Positions 23,371 to 31,437 of a stretch of 32,280 nt of DNA are shown in pieces. The position numbers were made by a program, and so were the translations under genes. The stretch covers positions 1 through 32,280 of the forward strand of contig JAIYCD010000045.1 in NCBI GenBank assembly GCA_027488195.1, in the 5' to 3' direction. Position 1 is the first letter of the stretch, and every line of letters starts with the position of its first letter. The notes under the pieces are model-generated. The model made no database searches and had not been told where the DNA came from. It worked only from the letters and a program-made list of their open reading frames with translations. The DNA comes from Acetobacteraceae bacterium. Lineage in GTDB: Bacteria > Pseudomonadota > Alphaproteobacteria > Acetobacterales > Acetobacteraceae.

Positions 23371-26247
23371 TCACCACGTCCAGCGCAGGCCGATCGTCGC
23401 GACATGCTCCGACCCGCCTTGGGTCCGCACGGTATCGAAATCCACCGCGGCGGCGAGGCTGTCGCCGCGGAAGAGGGTGACGCCGATCCCGGCCGCCACG
23501 CCATTCTGGCCTCCACGCGCGGATTCCACGCCGAAGGCCGCGCCGCCCAGCCGCTGCGTGCCGCGCCCCGTCCCATCCTGCATGTCCCGCGCATAGCCCA
23601 GCCGCGCCTCCGGCCGCAGCGCGAAGCCCTGTCCCAGGTCGAAGCTTCGCGCCACGGAGACCCCGATGCCGGCGCGCAGCGCATCCGCCGTGCGTCCATC
23701 GACCGACAGGTTCAGAAGCCCAGCCCCCTCTTCCGTGAAGCCGCGCCGCGCGATGCGGTCCCAGCGCAGATGCAGCCGTGGCTCGATCTCCACCCCCTCG
23801 ATCCGGGTGAAGACGCCGACACCCGCTTCCACTGACGCATCCGTGCCCTGGCTGTCCGCCTTGGCGCGGCGCGAAAGCGTGCCGAAGGCAATGTTCCGCC
23901 GCGCGTTGTAGCGGCTGAGCCCGGTGCCGAGCGTGACATCCGTGAAGGGCTGCCACGCGGCCTCGGTCGGCGGGGCATAGAAGCCGTAGAGGCTGGCCTG
24001 GTAGTTCTCGATGTTCACCCTGCCTGTTGCGCCATCGCCATCCAACTCGCCCCGCAGGAAGCCGAGAGCCATGCCGCCGACCAGGCCCGGGGCGAAGGAA
24101 CGATCCGCACCCACCACCGCACCGCCGGACTGCAGGCTACGACCCGGCGCCCGGCCGTCGCTGCCCGTGCTGCTCAAGCCGCCGATCGCCCGGCCCCAGA
24201 CCGACCAACCCTCGAAGCCGGAGGCCGCGCCGTTCTCCGGCTCCGCACGCGGCACCCCGCCGCCATGGCCGCCACCCGGCATGGCGGACATCTGCGAGAT
24301 GCGCGCGCTGTCCAGCGTCACGCGCGGCGCCAGGGCGCCCTGCGCCGCGACCAACCCCGCATCGCCGCTGCGGATCGCCGCCATGCGCCGGTTGATGGCC
24401 GCGCCGAACATCCGCTGCTGGGTCAGCGATGCGGCCAGCGCATCCTGGTGCACCACGCCGGAGATCTGATCGAGGGCGCGCGGGATGGCCTGCGCCTCCA
24501 GCGTGTAGAGCGGGCCGAAGACACTCGCGGCCGCGCTGTCCATCCGCAGCCCCGCCGCGGGGCGGATGGCATCTAGGGCCCCGCCCGCCGACGCCTGGTT
24601 CACCCGCTGCGGCACGCCGAGCGGCGCGAGATCCGCGTAGCGCGATGGCGTCAGCACCAGGTCCAGCGCATTGGGGTGGTAGATGGTGTCGAAGCGGGAT
24701 CCGGCCGGCAGGCCATCGGCGGGCTGCGTGAGGCCTGCGAAGCTGCCCAGCAGCCCACCCTGCGCCTGCATGACGCGGAAGGACTGCCCGATCACGGGGG
24801 TGAAGCTATTGGTGGCCGCGCCAGGGATGTCCCGCAGCACGGGGGCGATGGTGCCGCCCACCGTCAGCGTCATCCCCTCGCCCAGCACGAGCACGCGGTC
24901 GTGCGATCCGCTGCCCATGCCGGTGCCCGGCCCATCGATCTCCAGCCGCGTGGTGGACCCCGCCCCAAGCAGCAGCGGCCCGGTGAAGACGGTGATGCCG
25001 GGCGAATTGCCGGGGGACAGCGTACCATCGATGATCGCCGGGCCGTTGATCGTGCCGTTGCCGGTCAGCGTGCCGCCGGGCATGACCGTCAGCGGCCCGT
25101 CGAGCAGACCTTGCACCGACAATGTGCCCTGCTGAACCAGCGCACCGCCCGTGTTCGAGGTGTTGCCCAGGAGCACCAGCACCCCTCCGCCCACCACCTG
25201 CAATTGCCCCTCACCCGTGATGGGGCCCATCAGAATGACGCCGCCCTGGCTGGTGTCGATGGTTCCGTTCGCCGCCTCCACCATGACGGGCTGCAACAGC
25301 AATACCGGGATATCGGGCCGGAAAGTGCCACCGCGGAAGACGATGATGCTGGCCTGCGCCGCCGCCTGGCGTTCATTGAACGAGAGGCGGCTTGCGTCGA
25401 TCACGCTGCTTTCGGCGGGGCGGCCGCCGCCATTTGTGCCGGTGTCGGTGCCGGCAGTGCCGGTGCCGCCAGTGCCGTCGGTGCCAGTGCCGGTGCCAGT
25501 GCCAGTGCCGGTGCCAGTGCCGGTGCCTGTGCCAGTCCCGGTGCCGCCACCAGAAAGTCCGCCCACCGGCACCAGCGCATAGCGCACCGTGCCACCGCCA
25601 AACATCGTATCGCCGGTGGCGTTGCCATAGAAAGCGACGGTGGAGAAGCTGCCGCTGTCGCGGATCGCGGCAACGAGGTTCATGACCTGGCCGTAGCGGG
25701 CGTCGCCCGGATTGTCGCTCCTCGAATTGGCCGAACCGATCAGGATGGGCGTGCCGCCATCGAAGGCGATGTAGAGCGCGCTGGGGAAACAGCAGGTCGC
25801 CCAGCCTTCCAGCTCGATCGCAAAGGCGTTGATCGGGGATGCGAAGCTGAAGACCAGGCCGTTGCCAGCGGGGTCGGTGTTGTCCGCCACCATGCGGATG
25901 CTGGCGCCGCTGCTGAAGATGCCGCTTGGACCCTGCACGTTGGTGAAGCTGGTGGTGCGCGTCGCGCGGTTGACGCCGTCGGGTGCCGAGATGGTGAAGT
26001 CGTTGCGTGTCCAGGATGTGCTGTTGCTGGTGAGGCCGCTCAACAGGTCGATCCTGACGGTGCCGCCCGCCGCGGTTACGCGGTTGTCGAACTCCGTCCG
26101 TCCCTCCGCGATGCTGTCGAAAAAGACCGCCGTGGAAGCCGCGCCGTGACGCGGCTGGGTCCAGAGCAGCGCCAGGCCGAAGGCGGAGAGCACCAGCGTG
26201 GCTGGGCGGCGTCGAGAGCGCTTGTGACGGCGATGGGAGATGGGCAT
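23371..26247 (-). CDS. Autotransporter (type Va) with Gly-Thr repeat linker
   Basis: Surface or secreted protein of 958 residues. A basic N-terminus with hydrophobic stretch PATLVLSAFGLALLW is the signal peptide. Residues about 50-225 form an unrecognised domain with GWATCCFPSALYIAFDGG; then a Gly-Thr linker (about 232-272). Residues about 328-440 contain PATR-type passenger repeats: GALVQQGTLSVQGLLDGPLT, GGTLTGNGTINGPAIIDGTL and SPGNSPGITVFTGPLLLG. The beta-barrel (about 680-958) starts near FEGWSVWGRAIGGLSSTG and ends with the aromatic terminus GLRWTW that guides outer-membrane insertion. Start ATG has AGAAAGG upstream. Binding or enzymatic function of the passenger is not recognised. Confidence 0.92.
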   Translation of the reverse strand: MPISHRRHKRSRRRPATLVLSAFGLALLWTQPRHGAASTAVFFDSIAEGRTEFDNRVTAAGGTVRIDLLSGLTSNSTSWTRNDFTISAPDGVNRATRTTSFTNVQGPSGIFSSGASIRMVADNTDPAGNGLVFSFASPINAFAIELEGWATCCFPSALYIAFDGGTPILIGSANSRSDNPGDARYGQVMNLVAAIRDSGSFSTVAFYGNATGDTMFGGGTVRYALVPVGGLSGGGTGTGTGTGTGTGTGTGTGTGTDGTGGTGTAGTDTGTNGGGRPAESSVIDASRLSFNERQAAAQASIIVFRGGTFRPDIPVLLLQPVMVEAANGTIDTSQGGVILMGPITGEGQLQVVGGGVLVLLGNTSNTGGALVQQGTLSVQGLLDGPLTVMPGGTLTGNGTINGPAIIDGTLSPGNSPGITVFTGPLLLGAGSTTRLEIDGPGTGMGSGSHDRVLVLGEGMTLTVGGTIAPVLRDIPGAATNSFTPVIGQSFRVMQAQGGLLGSFAGLTQPADGLPAGSRFDTIYHPNALDLVLTPSRYADLAPLGVPQRVNQASAGGALDAIRPAAGLRMDSAAASVFGPLYTLEAQAIPRALDQISGVVHQDALAASLTQQRMFGAAINRRMAAIRSGDAGLVAAQGALAPRVTLDSARISQMSAMPGGGHGGGVPRAEPENGAASGFEGWSVWGRAIGGLSSTGSDGRAPGRSLQSGGAVVGADRSFAPGLVGGMALGFLRGELDGDGATGRVNIENYQASLYGFYAPPTEAAWQPFTDVTLGTGLSRYNARRNIAFGTLSRRAKADSQGTDASVEAGVGVFTRIEGVEIEPRLHLRWDRIARRGFTEEGAGLLNLSVDGRTADALRAGIGVSVARSFDLGQGFALRPEARLGYARDMQDGTGRGTQRLGGAAFGVESARGGQNGVAAGIGVTLFRGDSLAAAVDFDTVRTQGGSEHVATIGLRWTW
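25470..25545 (-). repeat. Hexanucleotide repeat coding Gly-Thr
   Basis: Alternating six-base units GGCACC/GGCACT on the coding strand, interrupted once or twice, encode the run of Gly-Thr pairs in the autotransporter. Because the unit is two codons, slippage changes length without changing frame. Confidence 0.85.
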
Positions 26248-26698
26248 TTGGGGCCTTTCTGGCGCGAAGGTCCTCCACAATCCCAGGTCAGCGTTAAAAA
26301 TGTCTGGAGAGCTCGGGTTATCGCCGTGTCATCGGCGACCGAGGCTCGGCTGAATTCGCCGAAGGCAGGCGGCTTGGCTGGTCAGGCAGCGGGTGCGGCA
26401 GCGGCGGCGCGGCGCATGCTACGCCTCGCCCTCGCCACGGCAGAGAGCTGCCGGCCCGTGTGACACCGGCGGAACTCTTGGAGACACACCATTGGGGTTC
26501 GCTCTGAGTCGCGATCGGTGGGGCGTGCCCGCACACTCCCGGGCGCTCATGCGGTGGAGGTCACCTGCTCGGCCGCTGCCGGCATCATGGTGCTCGGCCG
26601 CGGCTCGCGCGGGTGGTGGTGGCGGATCCGGCCGGGCGGCGCGCCTGGGCGAACCCGGTGCGCCTGCCGGGCCGAAGCCGGGGCGCTGCCCTGTCCGC
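26248..26698. other. Gene-free stretch between the autotransporter and subtilase genes
   Basis: 451 bases on which I see no supported gene. It contains a 6-bp hairpin TCGCCG-TGTCAT-CGGCGA (26321-26338) in the leader region of the autotransporter gene, and dense GC-rich partial palindromes nearer the subtilase stop. No clear terminator with a T-tract is seen behind the subtilase gene. A TTTTTAACGC stretch near 26295 on the minus strand could be part of the autotransporter promoter, but no matching -35 box is convincing. Confidence 0.6.
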
Positions 26699-28810
26699 TC
26701 AGGCGAAGATGAAGTCCGAGGCGGAGAGATTGAACACGTTCACGACGTGGCCCACCAGCTCATCGCTGTTATCGAAGGTCCCGTTCCGATTGGTATCGGC
26801 ATAGATGGCGGAGCCCTTGTTGCTGCCGATCATGAGCAGGTTCGAGCGAATGAAGTAGGAGGCCACGTCGTCAGACAGCTGGATCTTGTCACCCGCCTGG
26901 AAGTCCATGATGCGGGCATAATCGGCGCCCCCGGAGGAGGCGGCGCTACCATCGTCGTAGAACATGCCGCGCGCATCGCCGAGTATGAAGACATCTTGGC
27001 CGCCAAGCCCCGTCAGCACGTCGATGGTGCCGCGGCCAAGGTTCGTGCCGGTCTGGGCAACGCCGCAAATCGTGTCGTTTCCGGCATAACCGAAAATGGT
27101 ATCGCTCGCGGTCGAGCCATAAAGGACGGTGCCTGCGGGCGGTGGCGGGGGAGGCGGGGCGGCCTCGCCGTAATGAAGCATGGCCTGGGCGTCCAGCCTT
27201 CCCCCCGTGACGGTCTTGCCCTGGAGGGATGCCGTCGCCGTGGCTGAGCCGAGCAGGGCAGAGCGGATTTCGGCGGCGGAGGCATCAGGGTTCTCGGCCG
27301 CATAAAGGGCGATGGCCCCCGTGACATGCGGAGCCGCCATGGAGGTGCCGCTCATGATGGCGTAGCCGCCATTGGCGCTGGTGGAATAGATGGAGGCGCC
27401 CGGTGCGCCCAGATCGACTGTCTTGGCGCCGTAGTTTGAGAAGGAGGCGAGCGTGCCAGTGCTGGTAATCGCCGCGACCGAGATGACCGCCTCGTAGCCA
27501 GCGCCCGCCACCGAGCTGTAGCCGGCGGGATAATACGCCCTGGCGTCGGTGTTGGCGGCCTGGTTGCCGGCCGCCGCCACGAAGAGGATGTCCTCCGCGG
27601 CAGCCCGATCGATCGAGGCCTGCATGGCGCTGGAATAGCCCCCGCCGCCCCAGGAATTATTCACGGCCACGAAATCCTCGATGACGTTGGCCTTGCTGGC
27701 GGCGGTGAAATAGTCGAGCGCCTTGACCCCATTCGCGATAGAGCCGGATCCGTTGGAACCCAGCATCTTCATGCCAACGATCTGTACATTCCATGCCATG
27801 CCGGCGACGCCCGTGCCGTTCCCTCCCTGGGCGCCGATCGTCCCGCTGACATGGGTTCCATGACCATTGTCGTCCCAAGGGTCATTGTCGTTGTTGACGA
27901 AGTCCCACCCTATGAGGTCGTCGCGGTAGCCATTGGCGTCGTCGTCGATGCCGTTCTCCCAGCGGCTGTCATTCAGCAGGTCACCGGCATCGATGCGGCC
28001 GTTGCCGTTCACGTCTCTTACGAAGGCCGCGTTGGCGACCTGGTTCAGGTCACGAAAAGTGATCAGGCCATCGCTGTCGGCATCGGTGAGCCGGGTGCGA
28101 AAAGCCAGGGGAATTTCGCGCTGGTTGAGCCAGATATTCTGGTAGAGATCGATGTGCGTATAGGCGATGCCGGTATCGATGACGCCGATCACGACCTTCA
28201 TGGAACCTGTGGCGTCTTCAGCCCAGGCCTCTCCCGCCTGGGAGCCGAAGGCGTTGGTCCGCGAAGTCGCGTCCCCATACATGTTCCAGAGGGAACCCCC
28301 GATGTAGCCCGCATCGTTCGAGAGGGCATCAACGGAGACGGTCCAGTTTTCCTCGGCGAACTCGACGCCAGGGCGGATCGAGAGCTGCGCGATCGCCTCC
28401 TGCGGCGTCACTGAGGGAGGTAGGCCCACCCGGAGGAGATGACCCTCCGTTTGCTCGGGGAGGTCTCCCCGGACGACCTCGGCAACATGCCCGCCGATGG
28501 CGGCCACCGTCTCGGCGCGCTCGGCTTCGCCGACGCCAGCAGAGAACTGGACCAGGACTTCACGGGGCGCGGGCGTGGCGAAGGCGGAGGTATGGTTGGC
28601 GTGATCCCGGAGGGGCAGGCCGTCGGCAGCGGAAGGAGAGACTTCCTGGACGGCGCCAGAGCCTTGCCCCGAAAATCCCGGCCAGGCGAGAGAAGGTGAA
28701 ATTAAATCGGAAAAAGTAGTACCTGATGGCACGTTATCCGTTAATACATCAAAATTCACACTAAAAAATTGCCAAGAGAGAGACTTAAGCCCAGACCCTG
28801 CGCTTCTCAT
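26699..28810 (-). CDS. Secreted calcium-dependent subtilase (S8) with RTX-like C-terminus
   Basis: Serine protease of 703 residues. Catalytic Asp212 in VIGVIDTGIAYTH, His317 in NGHGTHVSGTIG, Ser490 in SGTSMAAPHVTGAIALYA; oxyanion Asn in VNNSWGGGGYSS. An inhibitory/propeptide-like segment VLVQFSAGVGEAERAETVAA precedes. Between Asp and His is an insert with two EF-hand-like loops, DADSDGLITFRDL and DVNGNGRIDAGDL. The C-terminus after the proline run has YGSTASDTIFGYAGNDTICG and a DFQAGDKIQL block ending ASDFIFA, as in type-I secreted calcium-binding proteins. No Sec signal is present, matching type-I export; no T1SS genes are in the window. The first 40 codons are AT-rich compared with the rest. 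Confidence 0.93.
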   Translation of the reverse strand: MRSAGSGLKSLSWQFFSVNFDVLTDNVPSGTTFSDLISPSLAWPGFSGQGSGAVQEVSPSAADGLPLRDHANHTSAFATPAPREVLVQFSAGVGEAERAETVAAIGGHVAEVVRGDLPEQTEGHLLRVGLPPSVTPQEAIAQLSIRPGVEFAEENWTVSVDALSNDAGYIGGSLWNMYGDATSRTNAFGSQAGEAWAEDATGSMKVVIGVIDTGIAYTHIDLYQNIWLNQREIPLAFRTRLTDADSDGLITFRDLNQVANAAFVRDVNGNGRIDAGDLLNDSRWENGIDDDANGYRDDLIGWDFVNNDNDPWDDNGHGTHVSGTIGAQGGNGTGVAGMAWNVQIVGMKMLGSNGSGSIANGVKALDYFTAASKANVIEDFVAVNNSWGGGGYSSAMQASIDRAAAEDILFVAAAGNQAANTDARAYYPAGYSSVAGAGYEAVISVAAITSTGTLASFSNYGAKTVDLGAPGASIYSTSANGGYAIMSGTSMAAPHVTGAIALYAAENPDASAAEIRSALLGSATATASLQGKTVTGGRLDAQAMLHYGEAAPPPPPPPAGTVLYGSTASDTIFGYAGNDTICGVAQTGTNLGRGTIDVLTGLGGQDVFILGDARGMFYDDGSAASSGGADYARIMDFQAGDKIQLSDDVASYFIRSNLLMIGSNKGSAIYADTNRNGTFDNSDELVGHVVNVFNLSASDFIFA

Positions 28811-28918
28811 GACCTGTCCACCCTATAATGATAATTCGTCTCGCTGCCGGAAATACACTGATGCGCTGCGGATACATGTGTCAACTGCGTTCGAGACAGG
28901 GTCTGGCCCAAGCCCGTG

Positions 28919-29222
28919 TGACGTGCTCCCCTGAATTGGTGCCCATTTCCGGTAGAGTCTGCTCCAGCAAGGGGCGAACGCATGAAGCGCAGCAGGTTCA
29001 GCGATGAACAGACCATCCAGATACTGAAGTGAAGGGTTGAGCCGCGAAGCGGATCAACGAGGCCGATGCCGCGACGGCGGGTGTGTGCCGCCGGCACGGC
29101 ATCAGCGGTGCGACCTTCTACACGTGGAGGGCGAAGTTTGGCGGGCTTGATGTGACCGAGGCCACGCGGCTTCGGACGCTGGCAGAGGAGAACGCCAGGC
29201 TGAAGAAGCTGCTGGCGGAGGC
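28919..29222 (+). mobile_element. Remnant of an IS3-family element (left end)
   Basis: Begins with TGACGTGCTCCCCTGAATTG, whose TGA start is typical of IS3-family terminal repeats, 63 bases before the orfA ATG. It ends abruptly after codons for LKKLLAEA, where homology to orfA is lost; orfB and the right end are absent. No matching right inverted repeat was found in the window. Confidence 0.7.
28982..29222 (+). pseudogene. Broken IS3-family transposase subunit OrfA
   Basis: The reading MKRSRFSDEQTIQILK runs into a TGA at 29030-29032. The continuation EADAATAGVCRRHGISGATF then YTWRAKFGGLDVTEATRLRT and EENARLKKLLAEA is in another frame from about 29059. Between them lie about 29 bases where intact relatives have roughly two codons, so an insertion has disabled it. 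The parts are the helix-turn-helix (DNA binding) and the start of the leucine zipper; AAGGGG ahead of the ATG is the original ribosome site. The C-terminal part and the catalytic OrfB are gone. Confidence 0.82.
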
Positions 29223-29253
29223 GGCCGCGCCGCACCAAGCCATTCTCAAGTGG

Positions 29254-29565
29254 TCACTTAGAGGTCGGGCTTTGTATCGGCCCGTTGGTCGACGCAGAGC
29301 CACGTTGGCTGCGGTCGGAAAACAGGTCTGGCAGATACGCACCAGCCGTTCGCACCATCTCCGCCAACTCCGGCTCCGCCTCGGCCAGCAACGCCATCTG
29401 GTCCTGCCGTATGAGCCGGGGACGAAGCCTTCCCGCCTCGTGCGGGATCATCCCCTGAGCGATCAGGAGATGTTGCAAGGCCTTGATGCCCGCAAACCCA
29501 AGCATGCGGTTGCGTATCGCCTCACGCGTATGAAGGCCATGCCCAAAGGAAAATGGGAGTCTCAC
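29254..29565 (-). pseudogene. Unrecognised coding fragment, about 100 residues
   Basis: The minus-strand frame has protein-like composition: FGHGLHTREAIRNRMLGFAG, IKALQHLLIAQGMIPHEAGR, LRPRLIRQDQMALLAEAEPE and LAEMVRTAGAYLPDLFSDRS. It reads like an alpha-helical C-terminal segment; the first strong-looking residues come straight after a palindrome, so the 5' end is probably missing. I do not recognise the family. It sits between IS remnants and may be cargo or part of an element. Confidence 0.4.
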
Positions 29566-29599
29566 CCCCGGTGGGGGTCCAGGGAAGCGAAAAATCTTG

Positions 29600-29720
29600 G
29601 TGAGAGGGGGCTATCACGCTGGCGGTATACGGGTCGCCCTGCGCTCCACCCTCTACAGTGTAGCCGCTCCGGGTTTTGCGCCGAACTGCGAGCCGGAGTG
29701 CAGCGGCATCCCCAATCACT
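29600..29720 (+). pseudogene. Possible IS110-family transposase tail, frameshifted
   Basis: In one frame GGIRVALRSTLYSVAAPG resembles the GxxxVRxxLYMAA segment near the end of IS110-type transposases; the next piece RSGFCAELRAGVQRHP resembles the following segment, but in another frame. The similarity is from memory and short, so this is tentative; chance is possible. Confidence 0.3.
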
Positions 29721-29799
29721 GAGGTTCGCCAACAGGGCCAATGGCTCGATACCCACTCGCGTCCACGTCGATCTAAGGGGCTGATGGGGTATATGAGGA

Positions 29800-29825
29800 A
29801 TCTCACGATAAAAAACTGGTGAGAT
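29800..29825. repeat. Inverted repeat next to the tRNA-Glu 3' end
   Basis: ATCTCAC (29800-29806) and GTGAGAT (29819-29825) are perfect inverted repeats around a 12-base loop rich in A on the plus strand (T on the minus strand). It may be the tRNA terminator (loop T-run on the minus strand is atypical) or an element end. Confidence 0.5.
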
Positions 29826-29846
29826 CAATGCCATACGGCGAAAAAC

Positions 29847-29922
29847 TGGCGTCCCGTACGGGATTCGAACCCGTGCTGCCAACGTGAAAGGCTGGTGTCC
29901 TAGGCCTCTAGACGAACGGGAC
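29847..29922 (-). tRNA. tRNA-Glu, anticodon TTC, CCA encoded
   Basis: On the minus strand the 76 bases fold as a tRNA: the acceptor stem GTCCCGT pairs with ACGGGAC, the discriminator is G and CCA is encoded. The anticodon loop is CTTTCAC with TTC (Glu), and the T-arm has GTTCGAATC. The sequence starting GTCCCGTTCGTCTAGAGG and GCCTAGGACACC is the usual bacterial tRNA-Glu. Confidence 0.97.
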
Positions 29923-29975
29923 AATCCGTGGCGCGGGATTAGAGGCGATGCGCGCCAAGGTCAATCCCGCGCATC

Positions 29976-30740
29976 TCACCCCTTGAACTGGCCCGCACCG
30001 TCGATGTCGATCACAGTGCCGTTCAGATACCCGCCGCGTGGCGATGCCCCGAAGACGGCCATCTCCGCGATTTCCCGCGGCTCGATCGGGCGGTCGAAGG
30101 GCAGGCCCTTCACCATCTCCGGCCAGCGAGCAGCATCGCCCAGCGCCTGCTCGGCACGGAAGCGCGCCTGCGTCTCCATGCGCTCGGTCCGCGTCACCGC
30201 CGGGTTGATGCCGAAGACGCGCACGCCATCCTTCTGCGCGTCGAACCCCACGGCCGAGGTGAAGGCGATCAGCGCCGCATTCCCCGCCGTGCCGGCGATG
30301 TAGCCCGGCTTCCAGGCCCGCCCCGCCATGCCGATGATGTTCACGATCACGCCCGATTTCCGCGCACACATGCTGCCCATGTAGAGCTGCGTCAGGTGGA
30401 AATAGCCGAAGACCTTGAGCTGCCAGGCCTCGGCCCATTTTTCCATCGCGATGTCGTGGATGCCGCCCGAAGGGATGGCGCCCGCATTGTTCACGAGGAT
30501 GTCCGCCTCCGGCGCGCAGGCATGCAGGCTCGTGCGATCCTCGGCGCGCGAGAGATCGACCGTCACGGCCTCCACCCGCACCTGGTATTTCGCGCGCAGC
30601 GCGGCCGCCGCCGCATCGGGCGTGCGGGCGGCGAGCACGATGTCGCAGCCCTCCGCCGCGAAGGCCTCGGCGCAGGCATAGCCGATGCCCTTGGAGGCCC
30701 CCGTGATCACCACGCGCTTGCCGGCGAGCTGCATGTCCAT
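29976..30740 (-). CDS. Short-chain dehydrogenase-like protein with atypical active site
   Basis: SDR-fold protein of 254 residues; resembles the group annotated as a provisional short-chain dehydrogenase (PRK06125 type). Cofactor motif TGASKGIG at about residues 13-20 and NNAG at about 86 are intact. Where classic SDRs have Ser and Tyr-x-x-x-Lys, this one reads VNIIGMAGRAWKPGYIAGTA then GNAALIAFTSAVG: the Lys position is Asn and the aligned Tyr position is Gly, with a Tyr four residues earlier. So the catalysis is unusual or lost, as in that group. Ends GYLNGTVIDIDGAGQF, as in SDRs. The start is the first of two ATGs six bases apart. It follows the PaiB-like gene by 44 bases on the same strand. 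Confidence 0.92.
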   Translation of the reverse strand: MDMQLAGKRVVITGASKGIGYACAEAFAAEGCDIVLAARTPDAAAAALRAKYQVRVEAVTVDLSRAEDRTSLHACAPEADILVNNAGAIPSGGIHDIAMEKWAEAWQLKVFGYFHLTQLYMGSMCARKSGVIVNIIGMAGRAWKPGYIAGTAGNAALIAFTSAVGFDAQKDGVRVFGINPAVTRTERMETQARFRAEQALGDAARWPEMVKGLPFDRPIEPREIAEMAVFGASPRGGYLNGTVIDIDGAGQFKG

Positions 30741-30784
30741 TGGCCTGTATCCCTTGTTCAGCGTCGGCTTCGGCGAAGCAGGCG

Positions 30785-31408
30785 CTAGTTTCCATCCCGT
30801 GCGGCGCGCATGGCATCCGCCAGCGCCGCGTTGTCCTGCGCCACATCCTCCAGCGCGCCATCACGATCCGCGGCGGGCCGGTTCTGCGAGAGCTTTCGCT
30901 TGCCGATGAGAGCTTCGATCGTCAGCACCACGCCGACAATCCCCTTGAGCTGCCCCGCGATGAAATCGGCCGGCGCGTCGCTCACCGCCCAGCGCGCGGC
31001 GCGCGGCTTCTCGTGATGGTCCGTCAGCGTCGAGACGATCTCATGCAGCCGGCCCGCATCCTCGACGATCTCGACCGCGCCTTCGGCATGCACCGCCTCG
31101 TAATTCCAGGTGGGCACCACGCGGTGATGCTCGGCCTTGGAGGCGTAGCTGGAGGGCGAGATGTAGCCCTCCGGCCCGGGAAAGATCGCGATGGCGCGCG
31201 GGTTCTCGCGCAGCGCCTTCCAGTGCGGATTGGCGCGCGCCATGTGGGCGACGATGCGCACGCCATCGGTCAGCATCGGCAGATGCGTGACGTCGGGCAG
31301 GCCATTCGCGCCATTGCTGACCAGCAGCGGCAGGCGCGAGGACCGCATGAGGCGCAGCAGCACCTCGGGCCGGTCTTCGCGGAAGGCGGGGGGGTTGTAG
31401 AGCGACAT
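30785..31408 (-). CDS. FMN-binding, PaiB-like negative transcriptional regulator family protein
   Basis: Split-barrel flavoprotein of the PaiB family (207 residues). Characteristic stretches are MSLYNPPAFREDRPEVLLRL at the start, VAHMARANPHWKALRENPRA, IAIFPGPEGYISPSSYASK and VVPTWNYEAVHAEGAVEIVE, then the C-terminal QLKGIVGVVLTIEALIGKRK with LSQNRP. Family members bind FMN; the regulatory role comes from Bacillus PaiB and may not carry over. 29 bases separate it from the argG stop, so the argG, PaiB-like and SDR genes may share a transcript. Ribosome site weak. Confidence 0.94.
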   Translation of the reverse strand: MSLYNPPAFREDRPEVLLRLMRSSRLPLLVSNGANGLPDVTHLPMLTDGVRIVAHMARANPHWKALRENPRAIAIFPGPEGYISPSSYASKAEHHRVVPTWNYEAVHAEGAVEIVEDAGRLHEIVSTLTDHHEKPRAARWAVSDAPADFIAGQLKGIVGVVLTIEALIGKRKLSQNRPAADRDGALEDVAQDNAALADAMRAARDGN

Positions 31409-31437
31409 CCCCAGAGCTTAGCGGATTTGGCCGGGGC

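Larger units (their letters stand above)
28811..29846. other. Debris of insertion sequences between the subtilase gene and tRNA-Glu
   Basis: 1,036 bases without an intact gene. Left to right: the AT-rich upstream region of the subtilase gene; an IS3-type left end and broken orfA (28919-29222); an unrecognised minus-strand fragment (29254-29565); an ACCCCC-GGT-GGGGGT palindrome (29564-29578); a possible IS110-type transposase tail (about 29600-29720); and an inverted repeat next to the tRNA. The order suggests repeated insertion and deletion. Confidence 0.75.

Noticed and set aside
26318-26536. Short minus-strand frame ahead of the autotransporter gene
   Set aside because: No ribosome site, hydropathy pattern or family motif; composition like a random GC-rich frame.
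28824-28829. Plus-strand TATAAT as a promoter for the IS remnant
   Set aside because: No -35 box at a usable distance, and it lies in the short AT-rich leader of the subtilase gene on the other strand.
29811-29849. Direct repeat AAAAACTGG at 29811 and 29841 as an att duplication
   Set aside because: Only nine bases and 30 bp apart, with no integrase; too short and close to be an island boundary.
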